Shown here: piece by piece, positions 11,601 to 20,257 of the stretch
Numbering within the stretch: position 1 is the stretch's first letter
How the letters are laid out: every line of letters begins with the position of its first letter
DNA from: Treponema_I sp045599005
Lineage (GTDB): Bacteria; Spirochaetota; Spirochaetia; Treponematales; Treponemataceae
Direction: 5' to 3'
DNA: 64,000 bases
NCBI GenBank assembly: GCA_045599005.1
Contig: JAZRVF010000018.1
Span: 1-64,000, forward strand
The notes under the pieces: model-generated
The model's database searches: none
Seen by the model: the letters and a program-made list of their open reading frames with translations, nothing else
Told to the model about the DNA's origin: nothing
Program-made: the position numbers and the translations under genes

Positions 11601-14600
11601 GCAGACTCAGCTTTCTCCAGGTTGTCCCCCCGTCAAGAGAATAATCCACAAAAGCGAGACCGTTTACATCCGCAGCTGAAACTTCCAGATGAAGTTCCTG
11701 CTGCACCCAGGCCTGATTTCTGGGCTCAATGAATGCAAGCTCCGGAGCTCCGTAATCACAACGGAGATCAAAGGAATCACTTGTATAAACAAAACCTTCC
11801 GAATCCGTATATTCAATGACGATGTTCTCAAACAGGCCTTCTTTCCACGGTTTGAGCTGGATCATGTTTCCGTCGGCAGAAACTGAAAGATCGGGACTGT
11901 CTTCCATCAGGCGGACTTTTATCGGAGAAGACACATTTGCGTACATTGAGAGAACGCTGTCTTTTCCCAGAAGATATTCACCTGCTTTGCTGCGTCTGAT
12001 CTGATTTGTCCAATAAAGTCTCTCATCATCGGCAGGGCGATCCTCCGGCTGAGGTCTGACCAGGCTTACTGCGCCTTTTGCCACAGACGTGTTTGCCCCG
12101 CATGAGACTTCAATGCTTATGTCTGCGTAACCGGCAGGCAGATTTGAAAGTATTATTTCACCTTCATAGTCAGTGGCAGAAACTGTTCCGTCTGACTCAA
12201 GGACTTTTTTCAGTGTAAGTTTTCCTGTCTGTGTCACAAATGCAGGCGCACCGATACTGCGGCGTCCGCCCAAAGTTCCACCTTCTGACTCCTCTTTCTG
12301 AGCGGCACTAATGGTGTAAGTCGCAGAGGAAATATTCTGTGCACAGGAGGCAGAAACATGGACTGTTACAGGATTCAGTTTGTCAGCAGCTCCAGCCGGA
12401 AGTTCAATTTTCATTCCTGAGCGGTACGAATCCCCGCCGACAGTGTCAATCTTCACGGAAGGCTTTGCGTAACGTGTCACTGAGTATTTTGAAGAATAGG
12501 ATTTTCCGTTTCCGGCCACAATCTTTATGTCTGCATTTCCGGAAGTGTCCCCGAAGAGAGATTCGCTGATCACACCACCCTGGGCAAAAACAGCATTGCT
12601 GTGGACATAAGGTTCTGCAGAACCTTCCGGAGTCTCCGCAAGAACTTCACCTGCCGCATTCAAAGAAGAAAGCCCCAGATCTCCCTGATAATAACAGGTG
12701 TAATACAGATTCTCGCCTTCAATCCAGGAGAAAACCGGAGCTGCGGCTACAGGAGCCTTTGCCTTTGGATCTTCAGGGTCAGGGCCGGGAAGAGGTGTCA
12801 CTCTGGATACTATCGCAGCCATTGTTGTTCTCGGACTGAATCCGGTTCTGACAAAAAACTCTATGATGGAAGTGCCTTCCTCAAAACTGGAAGGATTCAG
12901 GGAAATCTCAAAGGAACCGTCCTCCCCAATGGAAAAATCTTTCCATTGGGGAAGTTCTGCGGGAACTGCAGGAGTTTTTCCGGAAGCACCCGACACTCCG
13001 TGAGAAGCATTCAGGATGCGGTAACCACCTGAAAGAGGAGAATTCTCCTCATATTTTGTCACTTTTCCGGAAACAGTAACTTTGCTGAAACCGTCGTAGG
13101 GAGCCTTCTGACTGAAACTGATTACCGGAGCTTTTTCTTCCTTTCCGAAACAGATCGGTCTGGAATCATATTCAAAGCCTTTGTCCGTGGTTACCCTTAC
13201 ACGAACTTCTTCGCTCAGACCTCTCGTACCCGTTGATTTTATGATAATGGAGTTTCCTTTCAATGAGACCGTCGCAAACTCGGTTTCCGGAACAAACTCA
13301 ACGCTTTTTGCCTTTCCACCGGTAAAGTAACCGCTTCCAACACTGTTCGCAGTAAAATCCACAAGACCAGTCTCCTGATCAATTCCACTGTCAGAGAAAA
13401 TCACCTGCGGAGCGCCATGTTCTTTAGAAACATTAGTCCTGTAGACCATAAAGTTTCGGACTGTCTCACGACCGTAAGAATCTTCTGCATGCACATCAAT
13501 TTTTACAAGTCCCATGGGAACAGAAGCCAGAGGGATTTCGTAACGGCTGGGAGATTTAACCGCTTTGTAAAGTGTCTCTCCTGACTCAATACCGTTTATT
13601 TCCCACCATACACGGTTCAGACCGCAGTCACTCTGAACATTTCCGGAAAAAACCGCTCCGCTTTCGGGATGGACTTCGATACCTGGCTTATAAGCTGTTT
13701 CACCGGCATCAACACCGCTTTTTATTCTGAGAACCGGCTCCTCAAACACGGGAACCGGACCCATGACTGTAAAAACTGTCTGCGTGCTGTTTCCTACAGT
13801 TCCGTAAATATCTTCAGCCCAGACACGGACTGTATGGGTTCCTGCAGAAGGCATTCCTCCCAGCTCTTTTTTCAGATCAACATAGAAAGCGCCGAAAGTG
13901 TTGACAGCGTGTTCCTCACCGCCGTCAACCGCCCAATAAATCTTTTCAACTCCGTCATCATCAGTGGCAAAACCCCGCAGAAACAGGTCTTCGTCTACAA
14001 GAAGTCCGTTTCTGTCCAGTTCTTTTACACCGGTCGTCTCATACACCGGATACTGGAGTTCCACAACAGGCCTGTCAGCTGCGGCGTCAACAGCCAGTCT
14101 GCGGCGCACTGTAGTAACGTTTCCGGCTTTGTCTGTCGCAGAAATCGTGAAGTCATGGCTTTTTGAACTGTCGCCACGGATGTCAAATTCCTTTACCCAG
14201 TAAGGATCTCCGGCTGTAAGGTCAAATTCTCCGCTTTCCTTGTCGAAAGCCCAGGTAAGCTTTGTGATACCGATTGTATCGTAGACAGAACCGGCGATCG
14301 CAAATATTCCGTTCACCGGCTCATCCGGCTCGGGATAGAAAATGTGAATGTCAGCTTTTGTATTGTCAACAAAGCACAGGTAGGAGCTGAATCCTTCATT
14401 TCCTTCATTATCCACAGCCTTGAACCACAGAATTGCAGGTCCGTCTTTCAGTTTTGTAGTATCAACAGTAAGGGAAAAAGTATTTGTGCGCTCCCGGGTA
14501 TTTGTCTTGACCTTAAGTTCCTGATATGTGCTGCCGTTGTCCAGAGAATAGGCAAGTTCCTTGATTCCGTTTCCGTCTGACACTTTTCCCTGCAGATTGA

Positions 14601-15171
14601 GACGGCCGGAAATCAGTTCGCCCATCTCATGATTGGTTATCTCTGTAACAGGTTTTGCACGGTCCAGATTCCATTCAGTTGAGACAGAATGTCCTCTCAG
14701 TCCGTTTACATCAATACCGGTGGCGATGATTGAATGAGGTCCGTCTTCCAGTTTTGTTGTATCAAGATAGTAAGACCAGAAGTCCTGTCCTTCTGCACGG
14801 ACAGGATGCTCCTCATCACCGTCAAAAATCAGTTCCACATAAGCAACCGCATCATCATCAATACATGTACCTACAATGTTAAGATTTCCCGGAACGCGGA
14901 GACCCAGCGGAGGGTTTGTGATACCGGTCACAGGAAGGTCTGAATCCGGATCAATATAGATATTGTATGGTCCTGCGACAGTTGTATTACCACCGAAGTC
15001 CTCGGCAGTTACCATAACGTTGTATTTTCCGCTTTTCTGCTCAGTAATATCGAATTCTTCACGCCAGCTGTCCGTTCGCAGAACTTCCCGTTCCACGCTG
15101 TCACGGCTTCCACCGGCAGAAAGAAGTGAGAAAACACAAAGCATACAACCAATCAACAAGACTTTTCGCAT
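8695..15171 (-). CDS. Large secreted Ig-like repeat protein with C-terminal beta-barrel-like segment
   Basis: This is a 2158-residue protein. I chose the ATG at 15171 (MRKVLLIG) over a TTG 18 bases upstream because CGGAG lies 7 bases before it. Residues 1-19 form a signal peptide (LLIGCMLCVFSLLSA) with no clear lipobox. Most of the protein consists of repeated Ig-like domains with motifs such as VDNTAPV, GxAxDxxGIK and DGTHV. A strongly acidic Ser/Asp/Glu-rich insert lies at about 11005-11340. The last 170 or so residues change character: alternating aromatic and hydrophobic strands (GLYLDTQIWGATMYSVG, FSYFWGPDWNWL) and a terminal Phe (GLRLSVF), as in outer-membrane beta-barrels. The simplest reading is an Ig-like passenger anchored by a small C-terminal barrel; this topology is inference. 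It is probably co-transcribed with the lipoprotein gene 24 bases downstream. Confidence 0.85.
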   Translation of the reverse strand: MRKVLLIGCMLCVFSLLSAGGSRDSVEREVLRTDSWREEFDITEQKSGKYNVMVTAEDFGGNTTVAGPYNIYIDPDSDLPVTGITNPPLGLRVPGNLNIVGTCIDDDAVAYVELIFDGDEEHPVRAEGQDFWSYYLDTTKLEDGPHSIIATGIDVNGLRGHSVSTEWNLDRAKPVTEITNHEMGELISGRLNLQGKVSDGNGIKELAYSLDNGSTYQELKVKTNTRERTNTFSLTVDTTKLKDGPAILWFKAVDNEGNEGFSSYLCFVDNTKADIHIFYPEPDEPVNGIFAIAGSVYDTIGITKLTWAFDKESGEFDLTAGDPYWVKEFDIRGDSSKSHDFTISATDKAGNVTTVRRRLAVDAAADRPVVELQYPVYETTGVKELDRNGLLVDEDLFLRGFATDDDGVEKIYWAVDGGEEHAVNTFGAFYVDLKKELGGMPSAGTHTVRVWAEDIYGTVGNSTQTVFTVMGPVPVFEEPVLRIKSGVDAGETAYKPGIEVHPESGAVFSGNVQSDCGLNRVWWEINGIESGETLYKAVKSPSRYEIPLASVPMGLVKIDVHAEDSYGRETVRNFMVYRTNVSKEHGAPQVIFSDSGIDQETGLVDFTANSVGSGYFTGGKAKSVEFVPETEFATVSLKGNSIIIKSTGTRGLSEEVRVRVTTDKGFEYDSRPICFGKEEKAPVISFSQKAPYDGFSKVTVSGKVTKYEENSPLSGGYRILNASHGVSGASGKTPAVPAELPQWKDFSIGEDGSFEISLNPSSFEEGTSIIEFFVRTGFSPRTTMAAIVSRVTPLPGPDPEDPKAKAPVAAAPVFSWIEGENLYYTCYYQGDLGLSSLNAAGEVLAETPEGSAEPYVHSNAVFAQGGVISESLFGDTSGNADIKIVAGNGKSYSSKYSVTRYAKPSVKIDTVGGDSYRSGMKIELPAGAADKLNPVTVHVSASCAQNISSATYTISAAQKEESEGGTLGGRRSIGAPAFVTQTGKLTLKKVLESDGTVSATDYEGEIILSNLPAGYADISIEVSCGANTSVAKGAVSLVRPQPEDRPADDERLYWTNQIRRSKAGEYLLGKDSVLSMYANVSSPIKVRLMEDSPDLSVSADGNMIQLKPWKEGLFENIVIEYTDSEGFVYTSDSFDLRCDYGAPELAFIEPRNQAWVQQELHLEVSAADVNGLAFVDYSLDGGTTWRKLSLLDENTEGVYGGDISLSSVRDGLISLDIRAGDTFGNQIVLNRSLFKDTVAPEVRTITPAAGDTVNGENLLVMIVKENGSLVSAEYVLDEYYVEEEDKPKTSRIESLNRTDASDADETGPVEITKPDTTLRISRTSRTDSSQKASSLFSAAVNSSADSDDSFDKEEESGTEQSEETAEEDFSVQEDIEADGVEEESGIIRVPLKIGPAIYLKVGTDECPIDNNMYFEFADAAGNVNRYTKKAYRIDAESDKPVLEIHVPDENAIQTTDFVVSGIVYDDDGESRVWYKIDDSDFVCIDEWGTNWAINMPLSILSDNEHTITMFAEDSFGIRSDYVSRTVRISLEEPQGEMQFPTFEETVSGRVRVSGIASDANGIKDVQVSIDNGNSWQSVAGLEDWIYEYDSRVMQDGTHVVFIKIWDAYDVQSLYSSLINIDNTAPVINLETPMDGSYIASGILTLSGQATDNIGLKSLKIRLHPMDQGEDTWNDLEYDVEVAEIISQQIDISKVPDGLYNMEMIGCDSAGNETRVSRNINIDATRDSAEIQLLYPMNGENLCGNFNIYGNIVTEVPVDSIELLIDGKHLARSEISSTMYFKFEMNPEMISSGMHVYSARATLENGKVVYSPEQFFNYSAFGPWVTIDSISMGDFAIDRPFLEGRAGYGLTEAEVLMLRDKTADKYQKQQVQKKAVQSVEISFDNGKTFTEISQKETWRFRIENDEYPEGKVFIVVRSTMVNGETAMTRTILQIDKTSPEVRLISPVESGRYNEKLVFSGLSSDDVDIKNLSVKLRSGDKASYEVPTFIQGLYLDTQIWGATMYSVGLGLTFFDDNVKLQFQFGQMKQEWYDAVNEFFGQVQDPLRYGGNVLGMKLLANIGSVPFSYFWGPDWNWLSTRFALGANFSYFSETQSGTAQILSALLAQLEFPRISFEKNTMFRTLSLVSELQLWSIPTDVALSNSKPIIPQFSMGLRLSVF

Positions 15172-15501
15172 AAATAAACTCCGAAACAATCAGAGGATAA
15201 AGACCCTCATTCCCTGTCATCATCGGCAAATAACAGTTTGATAATGAGAAAAACTCATTTTTTCATCAGTTTTTTTAACACTCTGTGTATGAAAAAAGAT
15301 AAATTTTCTCAAAAAAAAATCGCAAAAAATCACTTTTTCGGTATACACAGACAGTTTAACCCTATTATGGAAAATAATACAACATAATCATTGAACTGCA
15401 TAGAGTTATTAGAGTTTTTTTAGATTTTTGACATGTTTTTGCAAGTGTTATTTACAATGTTTTCCGTTCACACTCTTTCCGCATTCTGATAAACTTTTTC
15501 C
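15172..15501. promoter_or_regulatory. Divergent AT-rich control region between Ig operon and ttcA
   Basis: This is a 330-base AT-rich spacer between divergent transcription units. It has long A and T tracts and an inverted repeat with 8-base arms, CTGTGTAT at 15283-15290 and ATACACAG at 15343-15350, which could be a regulator site or mark DNA curvature. No convincing promoter for the leftward Ig operon could be picked. No gene was seen in it. Confidence 0.45.
15428..15458 (+). promoter_or_regulatory. Candidate promoter for ttcA
   Basis: TTGACA (15428-15433) matches the -35 consensus perfectly. TACAAT (15453-15458) matches the -10 consensus at 5 of 6 positions. The 19-base spacer is longer than ideal. 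There is no clear ribosome binding site before the ATG at 15502. Confidence 0.45.
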
Positions 15502-16224
15502 ATGACTCTCCAACGGCTTTACAGCTATACACGGCAATGCATCCAGCAGTTTGATCTGATTGAGGACGGTGACAGAATCGCCCTGGGAATTTCCGGTGGA
15601 AAAGATTCCCTTGCGCTTCTATATGCTCTTTCCGGCCTCAGAAGATTTTACCCGAAGAAATTCCAGATTATCGCAGTGACAGCGGACCTGGGATTCGGGG
15701 AAATGGATCTGACAGAAATCGCGGAACTTTGTAAGAGACTGGATGTTGAATATCATGTCCTGAAGACGGAAATCGCCGCGATCCTTCATGAGAAAGTTCA
15801 GAAAGGAACATATTGCGCAATGTGCGCAAAACTGCGGAAAGGCGCCATCAACAGTTTTGCCCGTGAGCACGGCTGCAACAAAGTTGCCTACGCACATCAC
15901 CAGGATGACATGATTGAGACGATGATGCTCTCGCTTATGTATGAAGGCCAGTTCTACACTTTTCCGCCCAAAGTCCACTTCAAGGAAGCCGGAATCACAG
16001 TGATCCGTCCCCTTGTCAATATTCCCGAGAAAGAAATCATCGGATTCAGGAACCGGTACGCCCTTCCCTGTGTGAAAAATCCCTGTCCCCACGATGGAAT
16101 CACCCGCCGCCAGTACGTGAAGAATCTCCTTGCCCAGATGAACAGAGAAAACCATGGCGTCAAGACAAAGATGTATAATGCGATCCTCAAGGGCCGGATT
16201 TATGAATGGCAGGATGAGGAATAA
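15502..16224 (+). CDS. ttcA: TtcA-family tRNA 2-thiocytidine synthetase
   Basis: This is a PP-loop ATPase of 240 residues. TtcA enzymes activate C32 of some tRNAs by adenylation and replace its oxygen with sulfur, using an Fe-S cluster. The PP-loop SGGKDS is at residues 31-36. A CxxC pair (CAMC) is at residues 105-108, and further cysteines lie at 190 and 195 (PCVKNPCP), fitting the cluster ligands of the TtcA/TtuA group. HHQDD near residue 135 is also typical. It is about 70 residues shorter than E. coli TtcA, so a related PP-loop thiolase with another tRNA target is possible. It sits alone between the divergent Ig operon and the acyl-CoA ligase operon. Confidence 0.8.
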   Translation: MTLQRLYSYTRQCIQQFDLIEDGDRIALGISGGKDSLALLYALSGLRRFYPKKFQIIAVTADLGFGEMDLTEIAELCKRLDVEYHVLKTEIAAILHEKVQKGTYCAMCAKLRKGAINSFAREHGCNKVAYAHHQDDMIETMMLSLMYEGQFYTFPPKVHFKEAGITVIRPLVNIPEKEIIGFRNRYALPCVKNPCPHDGITRRQYVKNLLAQMNRENHGVKTKMYNAILKGRIYEWQDEE

Positions 16225-16228
16225 GAAT

Positions 16229-16257
16229 TTGCGCTCTGCTTTCTGCTGTGGTATAAT
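16229..16257 (+). promoter_or_regulatory. Promoter of the ligase-iorAB-arginase operon
   Basis: TTGCGC (16229-16234), a 17-base spacer and a perfect TATAAT (16252-16257). This predicts a transcript start near 16264, with AGGAAGA as ribosome binding site just before the ATG at 16297. Confidence 0.65.
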
Positions 16258-16296
16258 CTGTCCACTTTTCAATTTCCCTCACTTTAGGAAGAAAAA

Positions 16297-17931
16297 ATGG
16301 TAGTTACAGAATTATTGGAACGCAACGCCCGTCTTTACGGTGATGAAGTTGCACTTATTGAGCTTAATCCCGAAGAGAGGGACAACCGGCGCCTTACCTG
16401 GAAAGAATTCGATCTGATCGAAAGTGACCGCTTTGACCCTTACCGCAGAGAAATCACCTGGAGCATTTTTGACGAAAAAGCAAACCGTTTTGCAAACATG
16501 CTTTTAAGCCGCGGAATAAAAAAAGGCGATAAAATTGCCATCATCATGTACAACTGTCTGGAATGGCTTCCAATTTACTTCGGAGTGCTCAAGACCGGCG
16601 CGATTGCCGTGCCTTTCAACTTCCGTTACGATGCTGACGAGATTCTTTACTGCGCCGAACTGGCCGAAGTTGATGTGATTGTTTTCAGTCCCTCTTTCAT
16701 CGGTCGCATCGAGGCAAACATTGACAGACTCCGCAAAGGCCGTCTTCTGATTTACGTCGGTGACAACTGTCCAAGCTTTGCTGAAAGCTACCGGGAACTG
16801 GTCGCAGATCATTCAAGCAGATCTCCTGCGATTCCCCTCACAGAAGATGATTTCGGCGCCATCTACTTTTCTTCCGGAACCACAGGATTTCCCAAAGCCA
16901 TTCTTCACAAACACCGCAGTCTTATACAGGCTGCCGAAATGGAACAGAAACATCACGAGACAAACCGGAATGACACATTCCTCTGCATTCCGCCCCTTTA
17001 TCACACCGGTGCCAAATTCCACTGGATGGGTTCGCTTGTCGCAGGAAGCAAAGCCGTTCTCCTCAAGGGAACAAAACCTGCCACCATCCTTAAGGCCATT
17101 TCTGACGAACACTGCACAATCGCATGGCTTCTTGTCCCATGGGCCCAGGATATCCTTGACTGTCTGGACCGGGGCGAACTAAAACTCAGTGACTACAATC
17201 TTGACCAGTGGCGCCTTATGCATATCGGAGCGCAGCCTGTCCCGCCTTCACTCATCAAACGCTGGAAAGATTATTTTCCCCATCACCAGTATGACACAAA
17301 CTACGGGCTCTCTGAGTCTACAGGCCCCGGATGTGTCCACCTGGGAATGGAGAACATCCACAAAGTCGGTGCAATCGGCATACCCGGCTACCGCTGGGAA
17401 TGCAAGATTGTGGACGAGAACGACAATATCGTGAAACAGGGCGATGTAGGCGAACTCTGCGTCAAAGGCCCGGGTGTCATGACCTGTTATTACCGCAATG
17501 AGGAAGCAACCGCGGAATGTCTTAAGGACGGCTGGCTCTACACCGGCGATATGGCGATGCAGGATGAGGACGGTTTTTATTTCCTTGTTGACCGCAAGAA
17601 AGATGTGATCGTAAGTGGAGGTGAAAACCTTTATCCCGTCCAGATTGAAGACTTCCTGCGCCGTCATGATAAAATCAAGGATGTGGCCGTTATCGGACTT
17701 CCGGACCGGCGCCTTGGTGAGAAAGCCGCTGCAATCATCGAAATAAAAGAGGGAATGTCTCTTACAGCTGAGGAAGTGAACGAATTCTGTGAACAGCTGC
17801 CCCGCTACAAACGGCCGAAAGAAATCATCTTTGCCCCGATTCCCAGAAACGCTACAGGAAAAATCGAGAAACCCAGACTGCGGGAACAGTATGGAGCCGC
17901 CCGCCTGGTGGAAAAAGAAAACCGTTCATAA
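16297..17931 (+). CDS. AMP-forming acyl-CoA synthetase (ANL family)
   Basis: A 544-residue ligase that would activate a carboxylic acid to its acyl-CoA through an acyl-adenylate. The family signatures are in order: phosphate-binding loop YFSSGTTGFPKA (near residue 190), the A5 motif YGLSESTG, the hinge and ribose-binding region YTGDM...DRKKD, GGENLYP, and the C-terminal catalytic lysine in RNATGKIEK. It begins an operon: iorA starts 17 bases after its stop. Arylacetate- or fatty-acid-CoA ligases commonly neighbour IorAB, so an aryl- or branched-chain acid from amino-acid breakdown is a reasonable substrate; this is inference. An insert after residue 30 (RRLTWKEFDLIESDRFDPYRREITW) looks like a duplicated TW strand and is unusual. 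Cytoplasmic. Confidence 0.85.
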   Translation: MVVTELLERNARLYGDEVALIELNPEERDNRRLTWKEFDLIESDRFDPYRREITWSIFDEKANRFANMLLSRGIKKGDKIAIIMYNCLEWLPIYFGVLKTGAIAVPFNFRYDADEILYCAELAEVDVIVFSPSFIGRIEANIDRLRKGRLLIYVGDNCPSFAESYRELVADHSSRSPAIPLTEDDFGAIYFSSGTTGFPKAILHKHRSLIQAAEMEQKHHETNRNDTFLCIPPLYHTGAKFHWMGSLVAGSKAVLLKGTKPATILKAISDEHCTIAWLLVPWAQDILDCLDRGELKLSDYNLDQWRLMHIGAQPVPPSLIKRWKDYFPHHQYDTNYGLSESTGPGCVHLGMENIHKVGAIGIPGYRWECKIVDENDNIVKQGDVGELCVKGPGVMTCYYRNEEATAECLKDGWLYTGDMAMQDEDGFYFLVDRKKDVIVSGGENLYPVQIEDFLRRHDKIKDVAVIGLPDRRLGEKAAAIIEIKEGMSLTAEEVNEFCEQLPRYKRPKEIIFAPIPRNATGKIEKPRLREQYGAARLVEKENRS

Positions 17932-17948
17932 AGGATTATGGATCAGAT

Positions 17949-19691
17949 ATGAAAAAATTACTCCTTGGAAATGCCGGAATTGCCCGCGGGTTTTATGAAG
18001 CCGGTGTTAAAATTGTCTCCAGTTATCCTGGAACGCCCAGTACTGAAATAACAGAGGAAGCCGCAAAGTTCCCGGAAATTTACTGTGAATGGGCTCCCAA
18101 TGAGAAAGTCGCCCTTGAAACAGCCCACGGAGCGACTCTGGGCGGTGTACGCGCTGCCAGTGCCATGAAGCATGTCGGGCTTAATGTTGCGGCAGATCCT
18201 CTGTTTACAATCTCCTATCAGGGACTGAATGCCGGTCTTGTTGTCTGTGTTGCTGACGATCCTGCCATGCATTCCTCACAGAACGAGCAGGATTCCCGCC
18301 ATTATGCCGAGGCAGCAAAAATCCCCATGCTTGATCCGGCCGATTCTGAGGAAAGCCGTGTTTTCACAAAAACCGCTTTTGAGCTTTCTGAAAGATTCAA
18401 CACTCCTGTTCTCCTTCGCACCTGCACACGTGTCGCCCACTCACAGAGCGTGGTGAACCTTGAGGAACGGAAAGAACCGTCTCAGGTTCCATACAGGAAA
18501 GATCCGGCAAAAGTCATGATGACAAAGAACTCCCGTGATGCACATGTACGCGTTGAAGAGCGGACTGAAGCACTTGTTGAATTTGCGGAAAACTGTTTTC
18601 TGAACAGAGCGGAATACTTTGAAGGCGCAGAGACAGGCATAATCACATCCAGCACAAGCTATCAGTACGTCAAGGAAGTTTTCGGTGACACTGTAAACGT
18701 GCTAAAGATCGGAATGGTGTGGCCCCTTCCCCGGAAACTGATCACCGATTTTGCCGCGAGAGCGAAAACACTCTATGTGATTGAAGAACTTGACCCGATC
18801 ATAGAAAACCATTGCAAGGCACTGGGAATAAATGTCCACGGCAAAGACACATTCCCTGTCTGCGGCGAATTCAGCCAGAATCTGATCCGCAGATGCATGG
18901 GCCTTGAGACAGCGGCATCGGTTTCCATAAACGATCCTATTCCGCCGCGCCCGCCGGTGATGTGTGCAGGATGTCCCCACCGCGGAATCTTCTACGAACT
19001 CAAGAAACTTAAATGCATGGTATACGGAGACATAGGCTGTTATACACTCGGTGCCATCGCGCCGCTCAATGCCATGGATCTAAATGTCTGCATGGGTGCC
19101 TCCTGCTCAGGTCTCCACGGTTTCAACAAAGCAATGGGCAAAGAAGGCGAAAAACACTCTGTTGGCGTTATCGGGGATTCAACCTTCATCCATTCCGGTA
19201 TGACTGGAATTGCAAACATTGCCTATAACGGAACAAATTCCACAGTGATCATTCTGGACAATTCCATTACCGGTATGACAGGCCATCAGCAGAATCCGAC
19301 CACAGGAAAAAATCTTTACGGAGACCCTGCCACAGCAGTTGATCTTGAAGCTCTATGCCGTGCCTTAGGTTTCAGACGGGTTTCAGTTGTTGACCCCTAT
19401 GATCTTAAAGCTGTAGAGAATGTGATTAAAACCGAGCTGGAAGCGGAGGAACCTTCCGTCATCATCAGCCGGAGACCTTGCGTCATGATCAAAGGCACAA
19501 AGCATAAACCTGCTCTTTCAGTTAATACTGACAGATGTGCAGGCTGCAGATCCTGCATGCAGATTGGCTGCCCTGCAATCGCTTTTGACAGAGAATCCAG
19601 AAAGGCGGCCATTGATGCAACACTCTGCACAGGCTGCGCTGTCTGCACCCAGATGTGCCGGTTCAATGCATTTGAAGGAGCTGCTTTATGA
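17949..19691 (+). CDS. iorA: Indolepyruvate:ferredoxin oxidoreductase, alpha subunit
   Basis: 580 residues. IorAB oxidatively decarboxylates aryl 2-oxoacids (indolepyruvate, phenylpyruvate) to acyl-CoA and reduces ferredoxin. The N-terminal pyrimidine-binding half has SSYPGTPSTEI and the catalytic-type Glu region EWAPNEKVALE. The TPP-binding half has GDIGCYTLG...MGASCSG and GDSTFIHSGM...DNSITGMTGHQ. The C-terminus carries two 4Fe-4S motifs (CAGCRSCMQIGCP and CTGCAVCTQMCR), which matches the usual domain order. The ribosome binding site is weak (AAAGGA 13 bases upstream). The stop overlaps the iorB start by four bases, consistent with translational coupling. Confidence 0.92.
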   Translation: MKKLLLGNAGIARGFYEAGVKIVSSYPGTPSTEITEEAAKFPEIYCEWAPNEKVALETAHGATLGGVRAASAMKHVGLNVAADPLFTISYQGLNAGLVVCVADDPAMHSSQNEQDSRHYAEAAKIPMLDPADSEESRVFTKTAFELSERFNTPVLLRTCTRVAHSQSVVNLEERKEPSQVPYRKDPAKVMMTKNSRDAHVRVEERTEALVEFAENCFLNRAEYFEGAETGIITSSTSYQYVKEVFGDTVNVLKIGMVWPLPRKLITDFAARAKTLYVIEELDPIIENHCKALGINVHGKDTFPVCGEFSQNLIRRCMGLETAASVSINDPIPPRPPVMCAGCPHRGIFYELKKLKCMVYGDIGCYTLGAIAPLNAMDLNVCMGASCSGLHGFNKAMGKEGEKHSVGVIGDSTFIHSGMTGIANIAYNGTNSTVIILDNSITGMTGHQQNPTTGKNLYGDPATAVDLEALCRALGFRRVSVVDPYDLKAVENVIKTELEAEEPSVIISRRPCVMIKGTKHKPALSVNTDRCAGCRSCMQIGCPAIAFDRESRKAAIDATLCTGCAVCTQMCRFNAFEGAAL

Positions 19692-20257
19692 ACATTATGA
19701 TTGTTGGCGTCGGCGGTCAGGGAACCTTGCTTGCAAGTAAACTTCTTGGTCATGTTCTTCTTGAAGCAGGTTATGATGTTAAAGTCAGTGAAGTGCACGG
19801 AATGAGCCAGCGCGGTGGAAGTGTAGTGACTTATGTCCGCTATGGAGAAAAAGTTTATTCCCCTGTCATAGACAAAGGAGAGGCAGACATCATTCTGTCT
19901 TTTGAGAAACTGGAGGCAGCCCGCTGGCTTGAATACCTTAAGTCAGGCGGAACCGTCATCACAAACACTTATGAATCCTGGCCTATGCCTGTCATTACAG
20001 GGGATGCAGAATATCCTTCAGAAATTGTGGAAAAAATGCAGGCACAAGGTGCGGAAGTCATTGCACGGGATTTTCTTTCAGTTGCAGTTGAAGCCGGCAG
20101 CCCGAAGGCTGTGAACATTGCTCTTCTGGGAAGCCTTTCCACAATGTTTGACGACATTACACCCGACCAGTGGAACACTGCCATCGATGCTGTGGTTCCT
20201 GAGAAATTCCGGGAACTGAATCACAAAGCTTTTGAACTGGGACGCGCTGTAAAATGA
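19688..20257 (+). CDS. iorB: Indolepyruvate:ferredoxin oxidoreductase, beta subunit
   Basis: 189 residues, the gamma-type (2-oxoacid oxidoreductase) partner of IorA. The N-terminal NIMIVGVGGQGTLLASKLLG and HGMSQRGGSVVTYVRYG are hallmark motifs of this subunit. It overlaps iorA at ATGA and also overlaps the next gene at ATGA, so the three proteins are probably made together. It is soluble with no cofactor-cluster cysteines, as expected because the clusters are in the alpha subunit. Confidence 0.92.
   Translation: MNIMIVGVGGQGTLLASKLLGHVLLEAGYDVKVSEVHGMSQRGGSVVTYVRYGEKVYSPVIDKGEADIILSFEKLEAARWLEYLKSGGTVITNTYESWPMPVITGDAEYPSEIVEKMQAQGAEVIARDFLSVAVEAGSPKAVNIALLGSLSTMFDDITPDQWNTAIDAVVPEKFRELNHKAFELGRAVK

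Noticed and set aside
15172..15189. TTG start 18 bases upstream of the 2158-residue Ig protein
   Set aside because: The ATG at 15171 has GGAG at the right distance and begins directly with a signal peptide.
15619..16272. 217-codon minus-strand frame opposite ttcA
   Set aside because: It is fully antisense to a gene with clear PP-loop and cysteine motifs.
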